Made by a program: the position numbers and the translations under genes. This document shows, piece after piece, positions 16,027-22,899 of a stretch of 32,335 nucleotides of DNA. Source of the DNA: Verrucomicrobiota bacterium. GTDB taxonomy: Bacteria; Verrucomicrobiota; Verrucomicrobiia; Verrucomicrobiales; Akkermansiaceae. The notes below the pieces were generated by a model. That model searched no databases. It was not told the origin of the DNA and saw only the letters and a program-made list of their open reading frames with translations. The stretch's first letter is position 1; each line of letters starts with the position of its first letter. Location of the stretch: NCBI GenBank assembly GCA_018969605.1, contig JAGWXY010000019.1, forward strand, positions 1-32,335, given 5' to 3'.

Positions 16027-17472
16027 ATGAAACACCAATCAACTCCTGCCGTTCAGTCATACAAGAACCTCCCTCCTTTGATTGGCATCGCCAGCTTTGA
16101 GGAAGCGGCGAAGCCCGGCTTGTCCGTCGAAGCGTGCGTGAAGCGCATCAAACGCTTTCACTATTCACTGTGGCGCATCCACCAAATCTGCATCGCCCAC
16201 ATTGCGGAGGAACCGGTTTATGAATTGAAGATGGCCTTCAGCATGCACGCGCATCTGACGGCTGAATTGGACACCCTTTTCCGGACTCGGGTGGGTGAAA
16301 TGCGTGAGCCGCCACTCGGACTCGAAAAAAGCCAGCATCCGGCACTCGATGTGTTTTTTGATGAAATTCTCACCACGCCGTCTGTTGAGGAAAGGTTGCT
16401 TGGTCTGTACGACAAGGCATTTCCCGCGTTGCGCGAAGGGTTGGAGCGCTACATCTCCGAATCGCACCCTCTCGCGGATTATCCGTCATTGCGCGTCTGC
16501 CGTCACGCCCTGCTCGATCTCGAGGAAATCTGCGCATGGGGGAGCAAAGCCATCGCCGCGCTCGTGAGTGAAGACCAGCTCAAGGAATCCGCGAACTGGC
16601 TCGCGCTGCTCGATGTGTGCCTGGCCTCCGCAGGTGGCTTGGATGGTACCGGTCATGTCATGGAAAATGCGGAGGCTCCCATTCGCCACTACAGTTCCAA
16701 ATCCTTTGTCTTTGATGGCACACCGCGGCGAGATGCGCGTTTCCCGGATCCCTTCAACATGGGCGTCAATGCCGAGGCCTTCCTTTATGACGAGGACATG
16801 CCCTCCGAGGCGAAGGTGCTCATGATGTTTTACAAGCGCCTGCGTGAGATCGATGTGCCGGAGATGATGTCGAGCATCTTGTACGAAACTCAGGGCAAGC
16901 CATGGGCTTATTACCGCGACATGACCCGCCAGCTTTGGGATGAGGCGCGCCACGCCATGATGGGAGAGGTGGGCTTCGTGTCCGAGGGCATCGACTGGCC
17001 GCGCCTCGTCATGATCAATTCGACCTGGTCACACTGCCTCAATGCCCAACTCTCACCGAAAGAGCGCCACGCGGTGCTCTATTTCATCGAACAGGGGCTG
17101 ATGCCAAAAACCGGCAAGCGCCACGAGTGGGTGGTCAGCCAAGACGCCAACAACCCGTTGGCTACCACCTTCCAGGATTTCGATTGGGCCGACGAGGTGC
17201 TGCATGCGCGGATCGGACGCGACTGGTATGTGGCAGACATGCCCACCCCCAAAGAGGCGATCGATTATGGCGACGAATGCTGGGCCAAGGTGCTCGTCGG
17301 ATGGAACGACTGGAAAAAAGAAGGGCTCACCGAGCATCGCAACTGGTGGCCTGAGCTCTACCGGACATGGTGCGAGAAGTCCGGCCGCAAGCCAGACCCA
17401 CAAGCCCTTGCCTTCAAGGAAACTTACGAAGGGAAACGCCCCGATCTCAAGACGCTGCCGGCATCAGCCTGA
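16027..17472 (+). CDS. unrecognised 481-residue protein, possibly ferritin-like di-iron fold
   Basis: I do not recognise the family. The protein is soluble, without a signal peptide, and mostly helical. It contains two ExxH motifs of the kind that bind iron in ferritin-like di-iron proteins: E306-A-R-H309 in LWDEARHAMMGE, and E390-V-L-H393 in WADEVLHARIG. An early helix EEPVYELKMAFSMHAHLTAE (61-80) has further Glu and His residues, and acidic residues E274, E279 and E287 precede the first motif. The spacing of about 84 residues between ExxH motifs suits helices 2 and 4 of such a bundle. The C-terminus is rich in tryptophan (about 400-450). It is divergent from an AraC regulator, so probably inducible. 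Possible roles are an oxygenase or oxidase-like enzyme; no substrate can be named. Metal binding is inference. Confidence 0.75.
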   Translation: MKHQSTPAVQSYKNLPPLIGIASFEEAAKPGLSVEACVKRIKRFHYSLWRIHQICIAHIAEEPVYELKMAFSMHAHLTAELDTLFRTRVGEMREPPLGLEKSQHPALDVFFDEILTTPSVEERLLGLYDKAFPALREGLERYISESHPLADYPSLRVCRHALLDLEEICAWGSKAIAALVSEDQLKESANWLALLDVCLASAGGLDGTGHVMENAEAPIRHYSSKSFVFDGTPRRDARFPDPFNMGVNAEAFLYDEDMPSEAKVLMMFYKRLREIDVPEMMSSILYETQGKPWAYYRDMTRQLWDEARHAMMGEVGFVSEGIDWPRLVMINSTWSHCLNAQLSPKERHAVLYFIEQGLMPKTGKRHEWVVSQDANNPLATTFQDFDWADEVLHARIGRDWYVADMPTPKEAIDYGDECWAKVLVGWNDWKKEGLTEHRNWWPELYRTWCEKSGRKPDPQALAFKETYEGKRPDLKTLPASA

Positions 17473-17530
17473 AATTTCATCCAAGCTGCGCGCTCTCTCA
17501 ATGTTCGCGTGGTGGCCGGAGAGGAAAAAG

Positions 17531-17550
17531 CGTAGGCTAACGTAGGCTAA
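17531..17550 (+). repeat. 10-base direct repeat, two copies
   Basis: CGTAGGCTAA occurs twice head to tail (17531-17540 and 17541-17550), 58 bases after the 481-residue gene and 16 bases before the nested inverted-repeat element. It could be a simple slippage product or a mark of element insertion. Confidence 0.7.
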
Positions 17551-17566
17551 TACCACTTCCATGAAA

Positions 17567-17702
17567 CAATGCGACAAATTGGCAGACGGAGCGATGGGCC
17601 TGAAAGTCAAAAAGTCGAAGCACCGCGAATATTGAGCTGACCTTGGACTTTTGACTTTTAGACTCTTCTCTCCTGTGTCCTAACCGCTCGACTGTCGCAT
17701 TG
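17567..17702. repeat. nested inverted-repeat element (MITE/REP-like), 136 bp
   Basis: Outer ends are perfect 10-base inverted repeats, CAATGCGACA (17567-17576) and TGTCGCATTG (17693-17702). Inside, AAAGTCAAAAAGTC (17603-17616) faces GACTTTTGACTTT (17646-17658) with one extra base. The block is less GC-rich than its neighbours and carries no gene. It fills most of the gap between 17472 and 17791; the remaining 88 bases before the membrane-protein gene show no clear signal. The architecture resembles the element at 27927-28101, but the sequences differ. Confidence 0.55.
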
Positions 17703-17790
17703 ATTACGAGAGGCGGTATAACCACCCGCCATTCGGTTTGCCATCGCTGCGGCCTTGCTTGAGCATGCTGTTGGCGATAAAACGCATGTG

Positions 17791-18426
17791 ATGTTTGACG
17801 CGCCGCCAAAACCCCAGAGGAATCCGTCCTTTTCGCGAACCTTGTTGCGCGTGTTGCTGATCAGTGCCGGATCGGTGGCGATCCTGCTGCCCGCGTGGTT
17901 GCCAAACCGCCCCTCCGCTCCGCTCGAACGCGGCACGGTCGAGTTGCTCCAGGCCTTCCTGCTTGCGGCATCGGCGGTGCTGATGTTTGGGGCCTCACCG
18001 CATGCCGGCGCCTATCGTCCGGTGTGCCGCGTGTTGGGGCTGGGGCTGATGGCTGCATTTGCGGGTGAAATCGAAGACTTCGTTTCGGGCATGCTGCACC
18101 TGCGCTTTCCCGAAGCATGGGTAGCCGGAGCATTTGCCTTGGCGGCAATCATCACGGCATTGAGGCACCGCCGTGTGGTGGTTCACTTCGTTGCAACCCT
18201 GGGTCAGCACGCCGGCGCGGGACTGATCGCTGCGGCGCTGTTGATCATCTATGTCTTCAACCGCGTGATGGGCAGCTCGGCATTTTGGAAAGCATCGCTC
18301 GGCGAGGCCTATTCGCCAAACATCGCACGCATCTGCAAGGGATACCTCGAGCTGCTTGCGTGCTATCTCATCTTCATCGGCGCACTCGGCCTTTCGCTCA
18401 CACTTGCCCGCCGTCGGCAGCCCTGA
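17791..18426 (+). CDS. uncharacterised multi-spanning membrane protein
   Basis: The protein has 211 residues from the ATG at 17791; a TTG at 17755 is the alternative start. About six hydrophobic segments can be seen (near 17-36, 48-64, 77-92, 104-121, 132-158 and 183-202), separated by short charged loops. No motif points to a named family. The last segment ends in a basic tail (LARRRQP), which would be cytoplasmic. It sits 12 bases before trmL on the same strand, so the two are likely co-transcribed, but nothing ties its role to tRNA modification. The reading frame is supported by the regular membrane pattern and operon spacing. Confidence 0.65.
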   Translation: MFDAPPKPQRNPSFSRTLLRVLLISAGSVAILLPAWLPNRPSAPLERGTVELLQAFLLAASAVLMFGASPHAGAYRPVCRVLGLGLMAAFAGEIEDFVSGMLHLRFPEAWVAGAFALAAIITALRHRRVVVHFVATLGQHAGAGLIAAALLIIYVFNRVMGSSAFWKASLGEAYSPNIARICKGYLELLACYLIFIGALGLSLTLARRRQP

Positions 18427-18438
18427 TTTATCGCGACC

Positions 18439-18900
18439 ATGTTTCACATCGTTTTGGTTGAACCGGAAATCCCGCACAACGCGGGTGCCGCAGGCAGGCT
18501 CGCGCTGGCCACGGGATCGACGCTGCACTTGGTCAAGCCGCTCGGCTTTTCCCTCGAGGACAAGCATGTGCGGCGCACCGGGCTCGACTACTGGCGCGAA
18601 GTCGACCTGCGCGTATGGGAGTCGTTTGATGAATTGAAAAAATCCGCCGATGCCGATGCCGGCTTCTGGTTGCTGAGCACCAAGGCCAGCGCGAATCCAT
18701 GGCAAGCGAAGTTCAAGCCCGGCGACTATTTGGTCTTCGGCAGGGAAACGCGTGGCCTGCCCGCCGAGTGGGTTGCCGACGCCGGAGATCGCGCGCTTCG
18801 CATCCCGATGTCACCGGGCGGCACCCGCAGCCTCAACCTCTCGACCGCCGTCGCGATCATTCTCTACGAAGCCGTGCGCCAGCAGAACCCCGATTGGTGA
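18439..18900 (+). CDS. trmL: tRNA (cytidine(34)-2'-O)-methyltransferase TrmL
   Basis: The protein has 153 residues, the normal TrmL length, and consists of the SPOUT methyltransferase domain alone. Diagnostic blocks are the start FHIVLVEPEIPHNAGAAGR, VRRTGLDYW, the LVFGRETRGLP motif and the C-terminal knot SPGGTRSLNLSTAVAIILYE that binds S-adenosylmethionine. TrmL methylates the ribose of the wobble base in tRNA-Leu anticodons. The stop codon shares one base with the start of the following AlkC-like gene (TGATG), suggesting translational coupling. All conserved blocks are present. Confidence 0.95.
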   Translation: MFHIVLVEPEIPHNAGAAGRLALATGSTLHLVKPLGFSLEDKHVRRTGLDYWREVDLRVWESFDELKKSADADAGFWLLSTKASANPWQAKFKPGDYLVFGRETRGLPAEWVADAGDRALRIPMSPGGTRSLNLSTAVAIILYEAVRQQNPDW

Positions 18901-20000
18901 TGGAGCCATTCAAGGAACACTTTTCTTACGCAAATGCCCGCAAGATCGCGGCAGAAATTCATCGCGCGCATCCGGGCTTCGAGATGACGACCTTCACGCG
19001 CGGGCTTGAGAAAAAACTGGCTCCGCTCGAGTTGAAACAGCGCATGCATGTGGTGGCCGATCACATCGAAGCGGCATTGCCACTCGACGTTCCGGAACTT
19101 TTCGCGGTGCTGGTCAAGGCACTTGCGGGCGATGGCAAGCACGGCCTGCGGGGATTTGCCGTGTGGCCGCTCACCGAGATCGTCGCCCGCCGCGGGCTCG
19201 GGCATTTTGCCGAATCCATGGACGCGCTGGCGCAAATGACCCAGCGCTTCACTGCCGAATTCGCCATCCGCCCTTTCATTCGGCATCACCGCGAAAAAAC
19301 CATGCGGCAACTTCACCGCTGGTGCGACCACCCCAACGAACATGTGCGCCGCCTAGTGTCCGAAGGCAGCCGGCCATTTTTGCCATGGGGCGGCAATCTT
19401 CCCGAACTACTAGATTCGCCGTACCAAACGTTTGACCTGTTGGAAAAACTCCATCGCGATCCGAGCGCCTATGTTCGGCTCTCGGTCGCCAACCACCTCA
19501 ACGACTTCAGCAAAGGAAACGCCAAGCTGGTGATCGACACCCTCACCCGCTGGCGCAAAGCGGCACCACGCGACCCGCATCTGGAAAAACTTTCGCGCCA
19601 CGCCTGCCGCACGCTGCTCAAGAACGGCCACCCGGCCGCACTGAAATTGCACGGTTATGGCTCGGCCGATTCGCTCGAGATCGAATCATTCAAACTCCAC
19701 ACAGCTTCCGTTCGTGTCGGCGAAAAAATCGCGTACGAGCTCGTGATTTGCAACCAGTCACATCAATCGCTGCGCGTGATGTTCGACTATGCCATCCACC
19801 ACCGCAAAGCCAAGGGCACCCTCACACCCAAAGTCTTCAAGGGCCGCGTGAAAGACCTTGCCGCAGGCGAACGCTGGGAAATCCATGGCGCCCACTCATT
19901 CCAACCGGTCACCACCCGCGTCTATCACGCCGGCAAACATCAATTTGAGCCACGGCTCAATGGCAGGGTTTTCCCCGCGAAGGGATTTGTGCTGGAATAA
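18900..20000 (+). CDS. AlkC-type DNA glycosylase (DNA alkylation repair) with C-terminal Ig-like domain
   Basis: The protein has 366 residues from the ATG at 18900, which overlaps the trmL stop; the frame is open further upstream but that part is antisense-quality sequence inside trmL. Residues about 1-240 form HEAT-like helical repeats and include HPNEHVRRLVSEGSRPFLPW (144-163), a hallmark of the AlkC/AlkD superfamily. Residues about 260-366 are beta-rich (IESFKLHTASVRVGEKIAYE to HQFEPRLNGRVF). They match the position of the immunoglobulin-like domain that characterises AlkC. AlkC excises N3-methylated bases without flipping them. The family call is firm; exact lesion range is inferred. Co-transcription with trmL looks likely. 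Confidence 0.88.
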   Translation: MEPFKEHFSYANARKIAAEIHRAHPGFEMTTFTRGLEKKLAPLELKQRMHVVADHIEAALPLDVPELFAVLVKALAGDGKHGLRGFAVWPLTEIVARRGLGHFAESMDALAQMTQRFTAEFAIRPFIRHHREKTMRQLHRWCDHPNEHVRRLVSEGSRPFLPWGGNLPELLDSPYQTFDLLEKLHRDPSAYVRLSVANHLNDFSKGNAKLVIDTLTRWRKAAPRDPHLEKLSRHACRTLLKNGHPAALKLHGYGSADSLEIESFKLHTASVRVGEKIAYELVICNQSHQSLRVMFDYAIHHRKAKGTLTPKVFKGRVKDLAAGERWEIHGAHSFQPVTTRVYHAGKHQFEPRLNGRVFPAKGFVLE

Positions 20001-20043
20001 TGAGGGTGGAGATCATTTTTGCAGCCAGGAAATACAATCCGGC

Positions 20044-20463
20044 TCAGACACACTCCAAGCCTTCCGCTGCGGCGGCGGTGGCAAGCCTCTGATCAGCACA
20101 CGCAAAACGGAGGTCGAGAATGCCGGCATTTTCCACCGCGAGGGCGGCTGCGAGTTGGAGGGCACCGGCGGCCTGCAATGGGTGGGTACGGAGAAGGCGA
20201 AGCGCCAATTTGCGAACGGCGGCGGTAGGGTTCACCTCGTGCCATGCGGCGGCGAGTTCCGCGAGGCGTTCGCGGGCAAGCTTGGCATCGGCAGCATTCA
20301 ATGATCCGTCACGCAGACGGCGTTGAAGGGCGGATTCGCACTCCACGGCAGTCCCCCACCAAACGGCAAGTTTCGGATCAGCCTCAAACTGACCACGCCT
20401 TGCGATACTTTCCTCTTCGTCCACCAACAGAGCGACGAGTGCTGAGCTGTCCCAAAAAATCAT
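20044..20463 (-). CDS. PIN-domain toxin (VapC-like) lacking one active-site acid
   Basis: The protein has 139 residues, the usual VapC size. The first acid is D5 in MIFWDSSALVALL, the second E41 or E43 in AVECESAL, and the last D124 in CADQRL. The third, normally Asp in a HPLxAADALQLAAA block, is Gly here (G100, codon at 20164-20166; one base from Asp). PIN toxins cut RNA using these acids with Mg2+/Mn2+, so activity may be reduced or lost. The start overlaps the antitoxin stop by 4 bases. Unlike most genes here, it has a good Shine-Dalgarno (GGGAGG, ending 7 bases before the ATG), lying inside the antitoxin's last codons. About 40 bases separate its stop from the convergent AlkC-like gene. 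Confidence 0.87.
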   Translation of the reverse strand: MIFWDSSALVALLVDEEESIARRGQFEADPKLAVWWGTAVECESALQRRLRDGSLNAADAKLARERLAELAAAWHEVNPTAAVRKLALRLLRTHPLQAAGALQLAAALAVENAGILDLRFACADQRLATAAAAEGLECV

Positions 20464-20747
20464 CGTCCGTCCTCCCGTTCTTCAAGGATGGCATCGCGCA
20501 AAGAACCTGCCGCATTCATGACCGGCCGCGCTGCGGCCATGAATGCCGCGACATTCAGAGTTGATTGGGGCGGGCTAAGCAGACCACTGGCATGAAGGGC
20601 CTCCAGCGGCGCCTCGCCCGCATCCAAAGGCCGAATCTGCGCAACAGGCCGATTGCGGTCCGTGATGACAACGGTCTCGCCCTGCTTCACCTGCTCGATA
20701 AGCCGACTGAACTGATTTTTCGCGGTGGCAATGTTGGCAATTTTCAT
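20460..20747 (-). CDS. Phd/YefM-family antitoxin
   Basis: The protein has 95 residues. The N-terminal half is a Phd/YefM DNA-binding domain (MKIANIATAKNQFSRLIEQV, then GETVVITDRNRPVAQIRPL). The C-terminal half (about 50-95, containing AARPVMNAAG and ending EEREDGR) would be the flexible part that wraps and blocks the PIN toxin. Such antitoxins bind operators upstream of their own gene and repress the pair, more strongly when toxin is bound. The toxin gene follows with a 4-base overlap. The hairpin-forming TACAATTT/AAATTGTA at 20817-20839 lies 70 bases upstream and could be an operator, though it is part of a larger repeat. Confidence 0.88.
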   Translation of the reverse strand: MKIANIATAKNQFSRLIEQVKQGETVVITDRNRPVAQIRPLDAGEAPLEALHASGLLSPPQSTLNVAAFMAAARPVMNAAGSLRDAILEEREDGR

Positions 20748-20753
20748 GTGTCT

Positions 20754-20781
20754 AAGTTAGCCATATTGGTGGATTTGTCAA
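20754..20781 (-). promoter_or_regulatory. candidate promoter of the toxin-antitoxin operon, possibly leaderless
   Basis: On the minus strand TTGACA (20776-20781) and TAACTT (20754-20759) are 16 bases apart. Only 6 bases separate the -10 box from the antitoxin ATG at 20747, so the mRNA probably starts at the ATG. The arrangement matches that before the AraC gene. Confidence 0.5.
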
Positions 20782-20814
20782 GGAAAGGGATGGATGTGAG
20801 TGAATGTGAGAGAT

Positions 20815-21156
20815 CATACAATTTCCCAGACAAATTGTAAGAAATCGCGGAAAACCAGGAGAATCAACTATGCCTTGGGGTATTTCATGGGGTTGGCCGT
20901 GGCGCTCTCACGATCCAAAAGATCCCAAAAAGGCTCAGCGCTTTCCTCCGCGCGCATGGCATCTCCGCGTTTCGCTGAAACATATAATTTCCCAGACAAA
21001 TTGTAAGAAATCGCGGAAAACCTGGGGAATCAACAATGACTTGGGGGATTTCATGGGGTTCTCCATCGCATTCTCACGATCCAAACGATCCCAAAAAGAC
21101 TCAGCGCTTTCCTCCGCGCATGGCATCTCCGCGTTTCGCTGAAACATAAGTTTCCC
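20815..21156 (+). repeat. tandem duplication of a ~165-bp noncoding unit plus the start of a third copy
   Basis: Unit 1 covers 20815-20980 (166 bp), unit 2 covers 20981-21144 (164 bp), and 21145-21156 (CATAAGTTTCCC) looks like the truncated start of a third. The copies are very similar, with scattered substitutions and small indels. Each starts with a hairpin around the loop CCCAGAC: TACAATTT/AAATTGTA in unit 1 (20817-20839, perfect 8-bp stem), and the same with one mismatch in unit 2 (20983-21005). Each ends with CTCCGCGTTTCGCTGAAA. Small ORFs run through it in different frames per copy, which argues against coding. It fills the gap between the antitoxin promoter and the 13-base repeats. Confidence 0.85.
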
Positions 21157-21219
21157 TGCTACCCGCCCCTGCTACCCGCCCCTGCTACCCGCCCCTGCTA
21201 CCCGCCCCTGCTACCTGCC
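21155..21219 (+). repeat. five tandem copies of a 13-base repeat
   Basis: CCTGCTACCCGCC is repeated perfectly at 21155-21167, 21168-21180, 21181-21193 and 21194-21206. A fifth copy with one change (CCTGCTACCTGCC) follows at 21207-21219. The fifth copy overlaps the end of the minus-strand ABC permease gene; its CTA (21211-21213) is the permease stop codon TAG. There are no spacers, so this is a minisatellite, not a CRISPR array. Confidence 0.93.
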
Positions 21220-22899
21220 CGCTCCACTCTCCCCTTCCGAAAAAACGCGGGACTTGAGCTCGCGGTTGGCGCAGCGGGCCTTCAGCACGAGCCAGATCGC
21301 GGTGACCGACCACGCGAGCAGCCAAAAGTGGAAGGCGCCGGAGATGGCTTGCAGCGGCAGTTTTTCCACATCGTTGATGCTGAGCCGCGACACTGGCGCA
21401 GCAAGGGGCAGGCTAAATGGCGATATGCTCGTAACCCACGAGCTGATGTGAAGAAGATTGCTGCTGATGGTTCCCATGATTGATCCGGCCATGATCGGAA
21501 CCACGCCGATAAAAATCACTGCCAGTCCCAAGGCGCGCCCGCCTTTCCATTGGAGCAAGGTTTGAAATCCAACGCCCGTGGCGAACATCACGATCGCATA
21601 AACCCCAAGCATTTCGATCCCCACACGATGGCCGGGATACCAGCGGGACTCGATCAGCTCGCAGGTGAAGACATACCATCCGAGCGCGGCGAGGATCGAC
21701 ATGATCGCGACAAACATCGTGGCCGGTGCGGCATCGCCAAGCACGGGTATTTTTTGCTGTCCATGCTTGCGCGCTTTTCGCCAACCGCGCGTCTGACGGT
21801 CGAGGTTTGGCGTGATGATCAGCGCGAGGATAAAAATCAGAGACAGCGAAAATATTCCGTAAACTGCGATCATCGCCAAGGCCTCGCCATGCGTTGGGAC
21901 CCAATCGGCCTTGAGCGGAATGAAGCGCTCGAATCCCCGCGATGGGAAAAGCTCGCCGGTTTCGATGAGGGGCAACGCATTGCCAAGAAGCAGCACCTGC
22001 ACCCACGCGAAGAAACCCAGCGCCCATGCCTTGTTGAGCAGGTGAGCTTCATGACGCTGCCACTTGCGGCAAAGCATCGTCGCAAAAACAAGGATCAGGC
22101 CGCCTTGCGAAAACGCAGTGAAAACCGCTTCGGGAAAATCGAGGTCGAAGAATTTGACGGTGGGAAAAAGCTGCTGTCCGGCCTTGAGCGCGGCGGCAGC
22201 GTCTTTTGGCAAAAGGCCGGGAAGACTTTCCTGGAACACCGGCGTGATCGTCAAATACTTGAAGAACACCAGACCAAACTTCGCCATTTGCGGCACGATC
22301 GTGTAGAGCGAGAACACGAGGCCGATCGAAATAAGAAAGGCCCAGCGCCGGTTGCGCACCACCGTGCCCGTGACGAGACCGGTGAAGTGATAGGTGAGCG
22401 TGGTGGTGAAAAGGATAAGATAAAGCGGCAACCAAACCCTGCATTCAATCCCGCCGCTCCACAGCGCCCACGCGGTGAACGGCAATGTGCACAGAAACAT
22501 CGCGTATTCGCGAACTGGCAGACCAAAAAGATAACCCAACACCTTTGAAAGCGGCGTCATCGGAATGAGCCGTTGATAATCGATGACCCCTTCATCGCGC
22601 TCGGTGATCATGCCGCCCGATGCCTGCGCGGTGCCTAACACGAACAGAATCAGAGCCTGAAACACAAACAGCGGAATGATGGCAGAGCGCGCGGCGCTGA
22701 CCGGATCCGCATTGGACCTGAGCCCCAGCGACTGCACCAGCCCGCTGATGAATGCCGCGATCAGAAGCGTGATCAGCAAGGCAATGCCGAGGCCGCGCAG
22801 GCGCAGCCGCGAACGGCAGTAGCGCAGGAAAATCGGATTTTCCCAAATCCGCCACGGGACATGACGCGTGAATTCCGCTGTGTGGTTTGTTGCGTTCAT
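21211..22899 (-). CDS. ABC transporter permease subunit (ABC-2-like), large
   Basis: The protein has 562 residues with roughly twelve hydrophobic segments. An N-terminal cytoplasmic part (about 1-32) precedes helices at about 35-57, 72-95, 120-150, 155-180, 190-215 and 265-285. A second set of helices runs from about 300 to 545. The ITERDEGVIDYQRLIPMTPLSK segment (about 98-120) resembles the coupling region after the first helices of ABC-2 exporters. It overlaps the upstream ATPase gene by 4 bases (ATGA), which supports a two-component exporter. Substrate is unknown. Its stop codon lies inside a 13-base tandem repeat, so the C-terminal tail (FSEGESGAGR) may vary between strains. Confidence 0.82.
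   Translation of the reverse strand: MNATNHTAEFTRHVPWRIWENPIFLRYCRSRLRLRGLGIALLITLLIAAFISGLVQSLGLRSNADPVSAARSAIIPLFVFQALILFVLGTAQASGGMITERDEGVIDYQRLIPMTPLSKVLGYLFGLPVREYAMFLCTLPFTAWALWSGGIECRVWLPLYLILFTTTLTYHFTGLVTGTVVRNRRWAFLISIGLVFSLYTIVPQMAKFGLVFFKYLTITPVFQESLPGLLPKDAAAALKAGQQLFPTVKFFDLDFPEAVFTAFSQGGLILVFATMLCRKWQRHEAHLLNKAWALGFFAWVQVLLLGNALPLIETGELFPSRGFERFIPLKADWVPTHGEALAMIAVYGIFSLSLIFILALIITPNLDRQTRGWRKARKHGQQKIPVLGDAAPATMFVAIMSILAALGWYVFTCELIESRWYPGHRVGIEMLGVYAIVMFATGVGFQTLLQWKGGRALGLAVIFIGVVPIMAGSIMGTISSNLLHISSWVTSISPFSLPLAAPVSRLSINDVEKLPLQAISGAFHFWLLAWSVTAIWLVLKARCANRELKSRVFSEGESGAGR

Noticed and set aside
18699-18899. 67-residue N-terminal extension of the AlkC-like protein
   Set aside because: It overlaps trmL in another frame, is rich in Arg, Pro and Ser, and does not look like AlkC. 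The ATG at 18900 is coupled to the trmL stop.
20800-21142. Short open frames through the 165-bp repeats
   Set aside because: The two copies are read in different frames, and no start or ribosome signal stands out. More likely noncoding repeat DNA.
21155-21219. CRISPR array
   Set aside because: The 13-base units are directly adjacent without spacers and no cas gene is nearby.
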